Positions 26,845 to 35,701 of a stretch of DNA of 64,000 nucleotides are shown here, in pieces. Position numbers and translations under genes: made by a program. Position 1 is the stretch's first letter. Each line of letters opens with the position of its first letter. Origin of the DNA: Herbiconiux solani NBRC 106740 (GTDB lineage Bacteria > Actinomycetota > Actinomycetes > Actinomycetales > Microbacteriaceae); NCBI RefSeq assembly GCF_001571005.1, contig NZ_BCST01000001.1, positions 609,094 to 673,093 of the forward strand. Direction: 5' to 3'. The notes under the pieces were generated by a model, which did not search any database, was not told where the DNA came from, and saw nothing but the letters and a program-made list of their open reading frames with translations.

Positions 26845-28262
26845 CCACCACCGAACAGCTCGTCACACCTCCTCCCGGCCGCGGCTCGCGCTCGGAGGCC
26901 GAGCTCCAGAAGATGGCGAAAGACCATCTCTGGATGCACTTCTCCCGCCAGTCCGTGATGGAGTCCGGCGCCGGCGTGCCGATCATCACCAAGGGCGAGG
27001 GCCACCACGTCTGGGACTCGCAGGGTCGGAAGTACATCGACGGGCTCTCGGGCCTGTTCGTCGTGAACGCCGGCCACGGCCGCCGGCGTCTCGCCGAGGC
27101 GGCCGCGAAGCAGGCCGAGGAGCTCGCGTTCTTCCCGATCTGGTCGTACGCGCATCCCTCCGCCATCGAGCTGGCCGACCGGCTCGCCGACCTCGCCCCG
27201 GGGGATCTGAACCGGGTGTTCTTCTCGACCGGTGGTGGCGAGGCTGTCGAGACGGCGTTCAAGCTCGCCAAGTACTACTGGCGTCTGCAGGGCCGGCCGA
27301 CCAAGCACAAGGTCATCTCGCGTTCGATCGCGTACCACGGCACCCCGCAGGGCGCGCTCGCGATCACCGGCATCCCCGCCATGAAGGAGATGTTCGAGCC
27401 GGTCACTCCCGGTGGCTTCCGGGTGCCCAACACGAACTACTACCGGGCCCACGAGATGGGCTTCGAGGGCACGGAGGAGGCCTTCGGGTTGTGGGCGGCG
27501 AACCGCATCGAAGAGATGATCCAGTTCGAGGGCCCCGAGACCGTCGCCGCCGTGTTCCTCGAGCCGGTGCAGAATTCGGGCGGCTGCTTCCCGCCCCCGC
27601 CCGGTTACTTCCAGCGCGTGCGCGAGATCTGCGACAAGTACGACGTGCTCCTCGTGAGCGACGAGGTGATCTGCGCCTTCGGCCGCATCGGCAACTACTT
27701 CGCCTGCGACACCTACGGCTTCGAGCCCGACATGATCACCTGCGCGAAGGCGATGACGAGCGGCTACTCCCCCATCGGCGCCACGATCGTGAACGAGCGG
27801 GTCTACGAGCCGTTCAAGCACGGGCAGACCTCGTTCGCCCACGGCTACACCTTCGCCGGGCACCCGGTCTCGGCGGCGGTCGCCCTGGAGAACCTCGACA
27901 TCTTCGAGGAGGAGGGGCTGAACGCGCGGGTCCGCGAGAACTCCCCCATCTTCCGCCAGACGCTCGAGCGGCTGACCGATCTGCCGATCGTGGGAGACGT
28001 GCGCGGCGACGGCTACTTCTTCGGCATCGAGCTGGTGAAGGACAAGACCACCAAGGAGACCTTCGACTCGGACGAGTCGGAGCGCCTGCTGCGCGGCTTC
28101 CTCTCCAAGGCACTGTTCGAGGCCGGCTTGTACTGCCGGGCGGACGACCGGGGCGACCCGGTCATCCAGCTCGCTCCCCCGCTGACCATCGGGCCGGCCG
28201 AGTTCGACGAGATCGAGCAGATCCTCCGCGGCGTGCTGTCGGAGGCGTGGACGAAGCTCTGA
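26841..28262 (+). CDS. Class III PLP-dependent omega-aminotransferase
   Basis: 473 residues. Transfers an amino group from a terminal amine or beta-alanine-like donor to pyruvate or another keto acid. Motifs: the YIDGLSGLFVVNAGHG start typical of the omega-amino acid:pyruvate branch, FFSTGGGEAVETAFKLAK cofactor loop, RSIAYHGTPQGALAITG, VFLEPVQNSGGCFPPPPGYFQRV, LLVSDEVICAFGRIG, and the PLP lysine in ITCAKAMTSGYSPIGA. The start overlaps the Lrp stop. It differs clearly from the gabT at 8272. The exact substrate (beta-alanine, putrescine, taurine or similar) cannot be fixed from sequence. Confidence 0.9.
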   Translation: MTTTEQLVTPPPGRGSRSEAELQKMAKDHLWMHFSRQSVMESGAGVPIITKGEGHHVWDSQGRKYIDGLSGLFVVNAGHGRRRLAEAAAKQAEELAFFPIWSYAHPSAIELADRLADLAPGDLNRVFFSTGGGEAVETAFKLAKYYWRLQGRPTKHKVISRSIAYHGTPQGALAITGIPAMKEMFEPVTPGGFRVPNTNYYRAHEMGFEGTEEAFGLWAANRIEEMIQFEGPETVAAVFLEPVQNSGGCFPPPPGYFQRVREICDKYDVLLVSDEVICAFGRIGNYFACDTYGFEPDMITCAKAMTSGYSPIGATIVNERVYEPFKHGQTSFAHGYTFAGHPVSAAVALENLDIFEEEGLNARVRENSPIFRQTLERLTDLPIVGDVRGDGYFFGIELVKDKTTKETFDSDESERLLRGFLSKALFEAGLYCRADDRGDPVIQLAPPLTIGPAEFDEIEQILRGVLSEAWTKL

Positions 28263-28288
28263 GCCGGCGCGCCGGTCGCTGACCCGGG

Positions 28289-29968
28289 TCACGGCGCCGA
28301 GGCGTCGAGCCAGAGCGGCGTCGCCCCACCATCGAGCAGCTGCTGGAACAGCCGTGCCAGCAGATACTCCGGATCGGCGGCCAGGGCGGCATCGAGGTAG
28401 CCCGAGGCCGCCGTTCCGCGGCCCCTCGTCCACTCGAGCCACGCCAGGATCGTGAGGGGCGCCGCACGGAGCGTCTCGGGCGCGACCTCGGCGATGCCGC
28501 GCAGTGCGTCGATCGACTTGCGGAGCCGCGCGGGCAGCGGAGCGACGTCGCCGATGCCGAGGAAGCTCGTCGCGACGGCCGAGTCGACGTCGTCGCCCTG
28601 AGGCGCGGCGGAGTCGCCCGCTCCGTCGGACCGGCCGCGCTCTGTCGCGCCCGGTGCGTGACTGTGCTCGGCGCCGGATGGGACGCGTCCGGCCGCGGCC
28701 GGTGCCTGACCTTGCTGAGCCTCGGGCGACACCGGCGTTGGTGGTGGCGACACGAGATCGCTCAGCGCGAGCAGTCCGGCGTCGAGGCCCCAGGCGCACT
28801 GCATCAGCACGCAGTCGCGGACGGTCTTGTGCCGGAGCGACCAGGCGAGTGCGATGCACCGGGCGTCCGACGGGGGTGGGGCCGAAGGCGAGAGCACCGA
28901 CTGCCACCGCAGCAGCACGTCGATCGCGTCGGGCTCCTTGCCCGACTCAGGGCGCTGAAGCTCAGCCAGTGCAGCCAGGGCCCGCGTGCGTCGCCGCTCG
29001 GAGGCGGGCGGGATCGGCACGAACGCACCGCGGTGCGGATCAGCGCGTCCCCCCGCGCCGGAGGCTTTGACGGTCGGCAGAGGATGCCAATCGGGTACGG
29101 CGGGCGCTGCGCCTCGAACCGGCGCCCAGCGGTCTCCCGACACGATGAGCGACCGACCGTGGAAGAACCCGGCCCGGCCGAGCGAGCGCTCGATCCCTTC
29201 GACCACCGACCCCAGCCGCCATCCGGCTTGCGCAGCACTGGTCGCACGAGCTGCAGCACCAGCGGAGGAGTCCGTCGCGGCAGCGGCACCGGAGGTGGCG
29301 CCGGAGAGGGAGGTGGAGTCGACCGTGGTCTCGGGCGTCATGGGCGAGGCCGGATAGTCGATCGGCACGGGATGGTCGATCGGCATGGGATGGTCGTAGG
29401 CGACGAGATCGACCGCCTCGGCGCCGGGCACCCGCGCGAGAAGCCCCGTGACGGCGCGACCGAGCCCGCCCACTGCGGGGTCGTCGAGCGGCGGCAGGTC
29501 GATGCGCATGATCGCGAAGGGTCGTCTGTGCCGCCGGACCCGCAGGGCGATGCTCGACAACGGCCGATAGCCGAGCGCGCCCTCGACGTCGAGGATCAGG
29601 CCCGGCGGATCGGGCACCGGCCCCGCTCCACCGCCTGAGCTGGGGGCGCGGTGCGGCGGGGCTGGCACTCTCGCCGCCGGCGCCGGCGCGGCGTCCGCCA
29701 GTGCTGGCACCTTATTGGCGGGCGCTGACGCGATCTCGGCCGAAGTTGACGCGATATCCGCCGGCGCGGTGTCGGACAGCGCCGGGGCCGTGTCGGCCGC
29801 GTCGGGCGGGCTGACGTGCACATCGGACGCTTGGCTTGCCGGCGCGGAAGTCCCGGCCGCGGCCGTGGGCACTGTGCCTGACCGACGGCCGGCTCGCCTT
29901 CCGGGCGACGCTTCGGACGTGCGGTGGGGCGATGTTGCGGGAGAGGTGGGGATGGAGATCGTGGTCAT
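28289..29968 (-). CDS. DUF4192 protein with long disordered N-terminus
   Basis: 559 residues from the ATG at 29968; an upstream in-frame start at 30070 is possible. Residues 1-130 are low complexity, rich in Ala/Pro/Ser/Thr. The DUF4192 core starts about residue 140 (LILDVEGALGYRPLSSIALRV) and includes FAIMRIDLPP, a VDLVAYD strand and, towards the end, CIALAWSLRHKTVRDCVLMQCAWG. It ends with the family's helical tail (DAALAADPEYLLARLFQQLLDGG). The DUF4192 family is actinobacterial and of unknown function. A second low-complexity insertion (QQGQAPAAAGRVPSGA) lies near residue 440. It has no obvious operon partner. Confidence 0.85.
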   Translation of the reverse strand: MTTISIPTSPATSPHRTSEASPGRRAGRRSGTVPTAAAGTSAPASQASDVHVSPPDAADTAPALSDTAPADIASTSAEIASAPANKVPALADAAPAPAARVPAPPHRAPSSGGGAGPVPDPPGLILDVEGALGYRPLSSIALRVRRHRRPFAIMRIDLPPLDDPAVGGLGRAVTGLLARVPGAEAVDLVAYDHPMPIDHPVPIDYPASPMTPETTVDSTSLSGATSGAAAATDSSAGAAARATSAAQAGWRLGSVVEGIERSLGRAGFFHGRSLIVSGDRWAPVRGAAPAVPDWHPLPTVKASGAGGRADPHRGAFVPIPPASERRRTRALAALAELQRPESGKEPDAIDVLLRWQSVLSPSAPPPSDARCIALAWSLRHKTVRDCVLMQCAWGLDAGLLALSDLVSPPPTPVSPEAQQGQAPAAAGRVPSGAEHSHAPGATERGRSDGAGDSAAPQGDDVDSAVATSFLGIGDVAPLPARLRKSIDALRGIAEVAPETLRAAPLTILAWLEWTRGRGTAASGYLDAALAADPEYLLARLFQQLLDGGATPLWLDASAP

Positions 29969-30125
29969 GCCGGAAGTGTGCTCCGGGAGGGCGTGGCAGC
30001 GGGCGTGCATCCGCAGTTCTGTGGACGACGGGTCACCGAGCCCGTGCTGTGCAGAAACCGATGAGTCCAATCGCCGGCAATGCCGGCAGCTCCCCTAGAC
30101 CACTAGACCACCCTCAAACGACGAA

Positions 30126-30184
30126 TCGCCGACCGGGAGGACCCGGCCGGCGATCGACGCTCGGCGAGACGAGAAGAGTCTCGC
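30126..30184 (-). terminator. Tandem hairpins downstream of the YceI gene
   Basis: Two stem-loops lie within 75 bases after the YceI stop. At 30164-30184, GCGAGAC pairs with GTCTCGC around a 7-base loop. At 30126-30153, TCGCCG/CGGCGA flanks CCGGG/CCCGG with a 4-base loop. No T-run. They likely end YceI transcription before the DUF4192 promoter region. Confidence 0.5.
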
Positions 30185-30200
30185 TGAGAAGAGGGAAGGA

Positions 30201-30755
30201 CTACGGCTGCAGAACGGCCTGGATGTCGAGCGTGATGGTGACCTTGTCGCCCACCAGGACGCCGCCGGTCTCGAGCGCGGCGTTCCAGTTCACGCCGAAG
30301 TCGTTGCGGTCGACCTCGGTCTTGGCCTCGAAGCCGGCCTTGTAGTTGCCGTACGCGTCGGTGCCGAAGCCACCGAACTCGAAGTCGAACGTGACGGGCT
30401 TGGTGACACCCTTGATGGTGAGGTCGCCGTCGACCTTGAACTCACCCTTCTCCTGGCGGACGCCGGTGGAGACGAACTTGAGCTCGGGGTGCGTGGGGGC
30501 GTCGAAGAAGTCGTTGGTCGCGAGGTGGCCGTCGCGGTTCTTGTCGTTGGTGTTGACCGAGGCGACATCGGCGGTCGCGGTGACCTGGGTGTCGAGCGGG
30601 TTCTCGCCGGTGACGAAGGTGGCGTCGAACTTCTCGAACTTGCCGCGCACCTTGCTGATGAGCATGTGGCGGACGCTGAAGCCGACCTCGGAGTGCGAGG
30701 GGTCGATGGTCCAGGTGCCGGCCTTGTAGCCGGGGATCTCGATGGTGTCAGTCAT
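30201..30755 (-). CDS. YceI-family protein
   Basis: YceI proteins form a lipocalin-like barrel that binds polyisoprenoids. 184 residues from the ATG at 30755, which is preceded by AAAGAGACG. Family motifs: AGTWTIDPSHSEVGFSVRHM, SKVRGKFEKFDATF, NDFFDAPTHPELKFVSTGV, GDLTIKGVTKPVTFDFEF and the end NRNDFGVNWN-like VDRNDFGVNWNAAL. There is no signal peptide, so this version is cytosolic, unlike periplasmic E. coli YceI. Its strong, A/G-rich 5' region suggests good expression. Confidence 0.93.
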   Translation of the reverse strand: MTDTIEIPGYKAGTWTIDPSHSEVGFSVRHMLISKVRGKFEKFDATFVTGENPLDTQVTATADVASVNTNDKNRDGHLATNDFFDAPTHPELKFVSTGVRQEKGEFKVDGDLTIKGVTKPVTFDFEFGGFGTDAYGNYKAGFEAKTEVDRNDFGVNWNAALETGGVLVGDKVTITLDIQAVLQP

Positions 30756-30853
30756 GTTCGTCTCTTTCGTGAGGCTGGAGGGGCGGCGGATTCGCCACAT
30801 GGATACAAAAGCATAGAAAACGGGGAATTATTCCGAACATTCAGGGAAATGTC

Positions 30854-31351
30854 TCAGCGAAGGATTTCGACCATCAGCACCCAGGCGTTCAGCATCGACA
30901 CGATGACGATAGCGATGAAGCCGGCGGCGACCAGGTACAGCCCCGACGACTCCCCCACGATCAGGATCGCGGCACCGATCAGGAGCGGCACGATCTGCCC
31001 GATGCTCAGGATCGCGTTGCCGACTTTCTGCGACTGGCTGACGCCCACCCGTGTGCCGAACGCCGCGGCGGTTGCACGCACCTGCAGCGCCAGGGCCAAA
31101 ATGCCGAAGAGGGCGATCTCGACACCGAGGAGCCAGAGCGGCTGATCCGGGACGAGCATCGCTACCGCCGCCACCACGATCACGACGACCGCGGCGATCG
31201 TCGAGCCCGCCCGGCCCGGGAGCCCCGGCCCCGAGATGATCTCCTTGATGTTGACCGAGATCGCGACCATGATCAGACCGGCGAGAGCCGCGGCGGCACC
31301 CGCTGACGCGACTGCGAAGTCCTGCCAGCCCTCGGGAACGATGGTCTCCAT
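30854..31351 (-). CDS. Small integral membrane protein, function unknown
   Basis: 165 residues from the ATG at 31351 (METIVPEGWQDF). Four to five predicted membrane helices are visible: ASAGAAAALAGLIMVAISV, AAVVVIVVAAVAMLV, WLLGVEIALFGILALAL, VPLLIGAAILIVG and AAGFIAIVIVSMLNAWVLM. Similar proteins occur widely in actinobacteria without a defined role. An AT-rich stretch (30792-30850) separates it from yceI. It is divergent from the lytic-transglycosylase-like gene, with 71 bases between them. Confidence 0.8.
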   Translation of the reverse strand: METIVPEGWQDFAVASAGAAAALAGLIMVAISVNIKEIISGPGLPGRAGSTIAAVVVIVVAAVAMLVPDQPLWLLGVEIALFGILALALQVRATAAAFGTRVGVSQSQKVGNAILSIGQIVPLLIGAAILIVGESSGLYLVAAGFIAIVIVSMLNAWVLMVEILR

Positions 31352-31422
31352 GGCGGAAGCGTAGCGGGGACGCGCCCGGGCGATCTGCTCAATTTTCACT
31401 CTCGTCACATACTCTGGAAGCC

Positions 31423-32622
31423 ATGTGGAAGCCGACCCGCCGCAGCTGGGGAGTCGCGATCGTCGTCGCGGCGCTCGTGGCGGTGCCGAGCCTGCCCGCT
31501 TCGGCGCTGTCGCATGCGCCCTCCGACGTCCTGTCCGTGTTGCCGGCCTCGGTGCCCCGCGATGACTACCCGACCTGGGACGAGGTCAACGCAGCCAAGG
31601 CGAACGAGGCCGCGGCTCAGGCCAAGGCCACGGAGATCAACGCCCAGCTCGACACTCTCGAGGCGGAATTGGCGGACGCACAGAACCAGGCCTTCCAGCG
31701 GGGTCAGGAATATCTGACGGCCAAGGCCAACCTCCAGGGAGCGACCGACTACGCGAACGCCCTCTCGGCCCAGGCCGACGAAGCGACCGTCAAGGCGGAT
31801 CTCGCCAACACCCAGGTCGGCCAGATCGCAGCCCAACTCGCCCGCTCGGGCGGCGGAGACGCGACGCTCGGCCTCATCCTCAACCAGGGCAGCTCTGAGT
31901 CGTTGCTCTATCGGCTCGGCACGATGTCGAAGCTCACGGAGCAGACCGCGGGTATCCGCGACGCCGCCGTCGCGGCGCAGAACACGGCGAACGCGCTCAC
32001 GGAACAGGCTACGGTCGCCAAGAACGGACTGGCTGCGCTCAAGACCCAGGCCGAAGCGAGTCTCAAGACCGCTGAGGATGCGCAGGCCGCCGCCACCGCT
32101 CAGGTCGCCGAGAAGACTGTCGACAAAGACACGATGATCGCTCAACTGGCGACCCTCCAGAACACGACCGCGGACGTCGAGAACAAGTACCGCGACGGCG
32201 TCGCTGCGGCCGCCGCTGCCGCTGCCGCCGCCGCTGCTGCCGCGGCCGCTTCGGCCGCCGAGACCGACGCCCCCGGCAGCGCCTGGGTGCCCTCCGGCGA
32301 CGCGATCATGTCCCCCGGCGAGGCCAAGGCCTACGCTCAGAGCATCCTCGGCGACTACGGCTGGGGCGGCGACCAGTACGGCTGCCTCGTGAGCCTCTGG
32401 ACCGGCGAGTCGGGATGGCGCGCCAACGCCTACAACGAGTCGAGCGGCGCCTACGGCATCCCCCAGTCGCTGCCGGCCTCGAAGATGGCGTCCGTCGGCG
32501 CCGACTACGTCACGAACGCCGCGACCCAGATCGTCTGGGGCATGAACTACATCGCCAACCGGTACGACACCCCCTGCGGTGCCTGGTCGGCGTGGCAGGC
32601 GCGTTCGCCGCACTGGTACTGA
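31423..32622 (+). CDS. Secreted coiled-coil protein with lytic-transglycosylase-like C-terminus
   Basis: 399 residues. An N-terminal signal peptide (WGVAIVVAALVAVPSLPASA) is followed by a long coiled coil at about 55-265 (repeated Ala/Gln/Glu heptads). Then comes an uninterrupted tract of 16 alanines near 265-280. The C-terminal lysozyme-like domain includes YGCLVSLWTGESGWRANAYN, SSGAYGIPQSLPASKM, TQIVWGMNYIANRYDTPCGAW. The Glu of GESGW is the expected catalytic acid. This architecture is common in actinobacterial cell-wall turnover proteins. No NlpC/P60 domain is present. Confidence 0.9.
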   Translation: MWKPTRRSWGVAIVVAALVAVPSLPASALSHAPSDVLSVLPASVPRDDYPTWDEVNAAKANEAAAQAKATEINAQLDTLEAELADAQNQAFQRGQEYLTAKANLQGATDYANALSAQADEATVKADLANTQVGQIAAQLARSGGGDATLGLILNQGSSESLLYRLGTMSKLTEQTAGIRDAAVAAQNTANALTEQATVAKNGLAALKTQAEASLKTAEDAQAAATAQVAEKTVDKDTMIAQLATLQNTTADVENKYRDGVAAAAAAAAAAAAAAAASAAETDAPGSAWVPSGDAIMSPGEAKAYAQSILGDYGWGGDQYGCLVSLWTGESGWRANAYNESSGAYGIPQSLPASKMASVGADYVTNAATQIVWGMNYIANRYDTPCGAWSAWQARSPHWY

Positions 32623-32651
32623 GCCGCAGCGAACAGCCGGGCGCCCCGGGC

Positions 32652-33644
32652 TCAGTGCCCGCGATGATCCTGGATCGTCATCCTCGGCCCGTGCCGCGGC
32701 GGCCGGAAGCCGCTCGCCAGCACGAGCCGCACGATCCGCTGCCGCTGCCCGGCCCACGGCTCGAGCAGCTCCGCGAGCGCGTCGTCGTCGATCGGTTCGC
32801 CGACGAGCGCCCAGCCGATCGTCGCGGCGAGGTGATAGTCGCCGAAGCTCACCGCATCCGGATCGCCGTGCGAGCGCTGCGTGGTCTCGGCCGCCGTCCA
32901 CGGGCCGACCCCGGGGATCGTGCGGAGCAGCCGCCAGGCCTCGGCACCGCCGGCATGATCGCGGAGCGTTCGCTCGAGCCCTCGGGCCACGGTCGCCGCC
33001 TGGATGACGGTCTTCGACCGCCGCGGGTCGACGCCCGCCCGGTGCCACTCCCACGACGGGATGCGACGCCAGGCCTCGGCCGTGGGCGGCACCCGGAGAC
33101 CTCGCGGAGCGGGGCCCGGAGCCGGTTCCCCGTGCGCCGTCACGAGGATGCGCCAGGCCCGGAAGGCCTCGGTCGAGGTGATCTTCTGCTCGATGATCGC
33201 CGGCGCGAGCGCGTCGAGCACCCGGCCCGTCCGGGTGAGCCGGAGCCCCGGATTGCGGTGCGCCGACGACGCGATCAGGTCGTGCGTCGAGGTGTCGAGG
33301 GCGCTCCAGTCGTCGCCCGCGCCGAGCAGCCCCGGCACCAGGTCGAGGGCTGCGGCGGCGCCGCTCCCCCAGGCACGGATGCGCACGCGATTGCGGACGG
33401 CCGAGACGTGCAGCGTGGCCGTGCCCTCCTCGGCCGTGCCCGTGTGCGTGCGGAGCGCCATCCAGATGCCGTCGTCGCCGAAGCGTACGCACGGGTCACC
33501 CGCACCGCGGCGGAGCGGGCCGAGGGTGGCGTGGACGTCGAGGTCGTGGGCGGGCTCGTAGAGCAGTTCGAGCGGAGGCGCATCGGGCAGCGCCGCGGGG
33601 TGGATCGCCGCGGGAAGGCCCGGAGCTCTGCTCGTGATCGTCAT
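32652..33644 (-). CDS. DNA-3-methyladenine glycosylase II family (AlkA-like)
   Basis: 330 residues. Base-excision glycosylase for alkylated bases. The N-terminal AlkA-type domain (about 1-150) is followed by the HhH-GPD fold: ALAPAIIEQKITSTEAFRAW, then TIPGVGPWTAAETTQRSHGD with the hairpin GVGPW, and the catalytic Asp in VSFGDYHLAATIGWALVG. No Cys-rich Ada domain. It is a second alkylation-repair gene besides tag (53804) and ogt (63351). It lies convergent to the lytic-transglycosylase-like gene with only 29 bases between. Confidence 0.9.
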   Translation of the reverse strand: MTITSRAPGLPAAIHPAALPDAPPLELLYEPAHDLDVHATLGPLRRGAGDPCVRFGDDGIWMALRTHTGTAEEGTATLHVSAVRNRVRIRAWGSGAAAALDLVPGLLGAGDDWSALDTSTHDLIASSAHRNPGLRLTRTGRVLDALAPAIIEQKITSTEAFRAWRILVTAHGEPAPGPAPRGLRVPPTAEAWRRIPSWEWHRAGVDPRRSKTVIQAATVARGLERTLRDHAGGAEAWRLLRTIPGVGPWTAAETTQRSHGDPDAVSFGDYHLAATIGWALVGEPIDDDALAELLEPWAGQRQRIVRLVLASGFRPPRHGPRMTIQDHRGH

Positions 33645-33727
33645 CTCGCGATGAACCCTACGTCAGGCCGCCGACAGCGATCGAATCGGGAGCGGTCGCA
33701 GCCCCTGAAGGGGCGCGAAAGGGCAGC

Positions 33728-34690
33728 TCAGAGCCCGTCGTCGTCGACCGCAGCGCCCGCGGACGCGCCGTCGAGAAGTCCGAGGAACCAGCCCGGCCCG
33801 CGCACCTCGGCGCCCACGGCCTCGACGCGCCCGGACAGCTCGCGATCGGCGGTCACCACGACGGTCGTGCCACCGAACTCGGTCGCAGCCTCCTCGGCGA
33901 TGGCGTCGTCACCAGAACCGTGAGCCCGCACCACCACGATCGCCGCGGAATCGAGCGGGACCTCGACGTCGGCAGCCCCGGCCGGCTGAGCGGCATCCGG
34001 CGCCTCCGCTTCCCGCGCCTTCCCCTCGACGACGACCCGGTACGAGGGCCAGACACGGCCGGGAGGGCCGCCGAAATCGGCGGCATCCACTCCCACAGCG
34101 CTCAGCCGGTCGACGCGCGCCAGCAGTTTCTCGGCTGCTCCCGCGCGATCGCGCCACCAGCCGTCGGGCCGGGAGCCCACGACGTTCGCAGCATCGACGA
34201 TGATCCGCACCCGCTCCGACAGCCGGGCGCGGAGTTCCGGCCAGGCCGACCCGAAGCCGGGGTGCAGCGGCAGCGCCTCGACCTCGTCGACCGGCACCCA
34301 CCGGAGCTCCAGGCTCTCGGCGTCGCCGATCTCGGGCTCGAAGGGCACGGCGGCGCGCGTGACGACCGTGACGTACGACCAGTAACCGAGGTCGAGCACC
34401 GAGGTGAACGCGATCTGCAGCGCCTCCGCCGGCACGCCGGCCTCTTCGCCCGCCTCGCGGATGGCGCCGTCGACGGCGGATTCGCCCTCGTGCCGGGCGC
34501 CGCCGGGCAGCCCCCAGGTTCCGCCGAAGTGGCTCCACTCGGCGCGGTGCTGGAGCAGGACTCCCGCGGACTCGTCGTGCACGAGAAGACCGGCCGCACC
34601 GTAGCGCCCCCAGAAGCGGCGGCCGTCGGGGCCTTCGACCCAGGCGTCTCCGCTGTCGCGCGGCACGAAGGGGGGCGGGGCCTCAGGCAT
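33728..34690 (-). CDS. NUDIX hydrolase fused to a NYN/YacP-like nuclease domain
   Basis: 320 residues. The N-terminal half is a NUDIX domain with a complete box GGARHEGESAVDGAIREAGEEAG (about residues 58-80) cut here into its key parts: G-x5-E-x7-REAGEEAG. The C-terminal half begins RIIVDAANVVGSRPDGWWRDR, the NYN/PIN-like start of YacP proteins, with later Asp residues in HGSGDDAIAEEA and VVTADRELSGRV. The fusion suggests linked nucleotide clean-up and RNA processing. It is divergent from the folP2-like gene with 58 bases between. Confidence 0.87.
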   Translation of the reverse strand: MPEAPPPFVPRDSGDAWVEGPDGRRFWGRYGAAGLLVHDESAGVLLQHRAEWSHFGGTWGLPGGARHEGESAVDGAIREAGEEAGVPAEALQIAFTSVLDLGYWSYVTVVTRAAVPFEPEIGDAESLELRWVPVDEVEALPLHPGFGSAWPELRARLSERVRIIVDAANVVGSRPDGWWRDRAGAAEKLLARVDRLSAVGVDAADFGGPPGRVWPSYRVVVEGKAREAEAPDAAQPAGAADVEVPLDSAAIVVVRAHGSGDDAIAEEAATEFGGTTVVVTADRELSGRVEAVGAEVRGPGWFLGLLDGASAGAAVDDDGL

Positions 34691-34748
34691 GGCTCCAGCT
34701 TCTCACGCCTCGGCCGGACGCGAACGCGGAAACGACCATGATGGACAC

Positions 34749-35636
34749 ATGACCGTGCTGCCCCCGCTCCGCGATCCCGTGCGCCGGTTCGGTTCGCGCG
34801 TGATCGACTTCGACCGGCGGATCGCCGTGATGGCGATCGTCAACCGCACGCCTGACTCGTTCTTCGACCAGGGGGCGACCTACGCGCTCGACCAGGCGGT
34901 CGCGGCCGGGCTCGCAGCCGCCGAGGCCGGGGCCGACTGGGTCGACATCGGTGGCGCGAAGTTCGCCCCGGGCCCCGAGATCCCGGCCGAGGAGGAGCTG
35001 GACCGTGTGCTCCCGGTCGTCGAAGCGCTGGCCGCGCAGAGCGACGTGACGATCTCGGTCGACACCTTCCGCGCCTCCGTCGCGGCCGCCTGCCTGCGTG
35101 CGGGCGCGCACGTCGTCAACGACACCACGGGCCTCAGCGACCCCGAGCTCGCCGCTGCGGTGGCGGAGGCTCCGGGGGCGTCGCTCGTGATCACGCACAG
35201 CCTGGCCGAACCGCGGAAGCCCTACCCGCATCCGCGGTACGACGACGTCGTCACCGAGGTGCGCGCGTTCCTCGAGGAGCGCGTCGGGCGGGCGGTCGCG
35301 GCGGGCGTGCCGGAGTCGGCCCTGTTCGTCGACCCCGGTCACGACCTCAACAAGACCACCCGGCACAGCCTCGAGCTGACCCGCCGTCTCGACGAGATCG
35401 CGACCCTCGGCTTCCCGGTGCTCGCGGCGGTGTCGAACAAGGACTTCGTCGGCGAGACCCTCGACCTGCCGAAGGCCGAGCGGCACGACGGGTCGATCGT
35501 CGCGGCGACGGCCTGCGCGATGCTCGGCGCCCGCGTCGTCCGGATGCACGACGCGCGGTCGGCCGTGCAGGCGATGCGGATGCTGGAGGGCATCCTGGGA
35601 TTCCGCGAACCGATTCTCGAGGTGCACAACATCTGA
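34749..35636 (+). CDS. folP2: Dihydropteroate synthase-like protein, FolP2 type
   Basis: 295 residues from the ATG at 34749. TIM-barrel pterin-binding fold with VMAIVNRTPDSFFDQGATY, GADWVDIGGAKFAPGPEI, TISVDTFRASVAAA, VVNDTTGL and DPGHDLNKTTRHSLEL. The loop-1 form NRTPDSF-D-GAT and the GGAKFAPG loop (replacing GGESTRPG) match mycobacterial FolP2, which from memory lacks dihydropteroate synthase activity, rather than FolP1. It is next to a RibD-like reductase. A true folate role therefore needs caution. Confidence 0.85.
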   Translation: MTVLPPLRDPVRRFGSRVIDFDRRIAVMAIVNRTPDSFFDQGATYALDQAVAAGLAAAEAGADWVDIGGAKFAPGPEIPAEEELDRVLPVVEALAAQSDVTISVDTFRASVAAACLRAGAHVVNDTTGLSDPELAAAVAEAPGASLVITHSLAEPRKPYPHPRYDDVVTEVRAFLEERVGRAVAAGVPESALFVDPGHDLNKTTRHSLELTRRLDEIATLGFPVLAAVSNKDFVGETLDLPKAERHDGSIVAATACAMLGARVVRMHDARSAVQAMRMLEGILGFREPILEVHNI

Positions 35637-35701
35637 GCCCGGCTCCCGGATGCTCTTCCTGGTTTCTGCCGTCCCCGCCCGCCCGTAGATTCGAGAACCC
35701 C

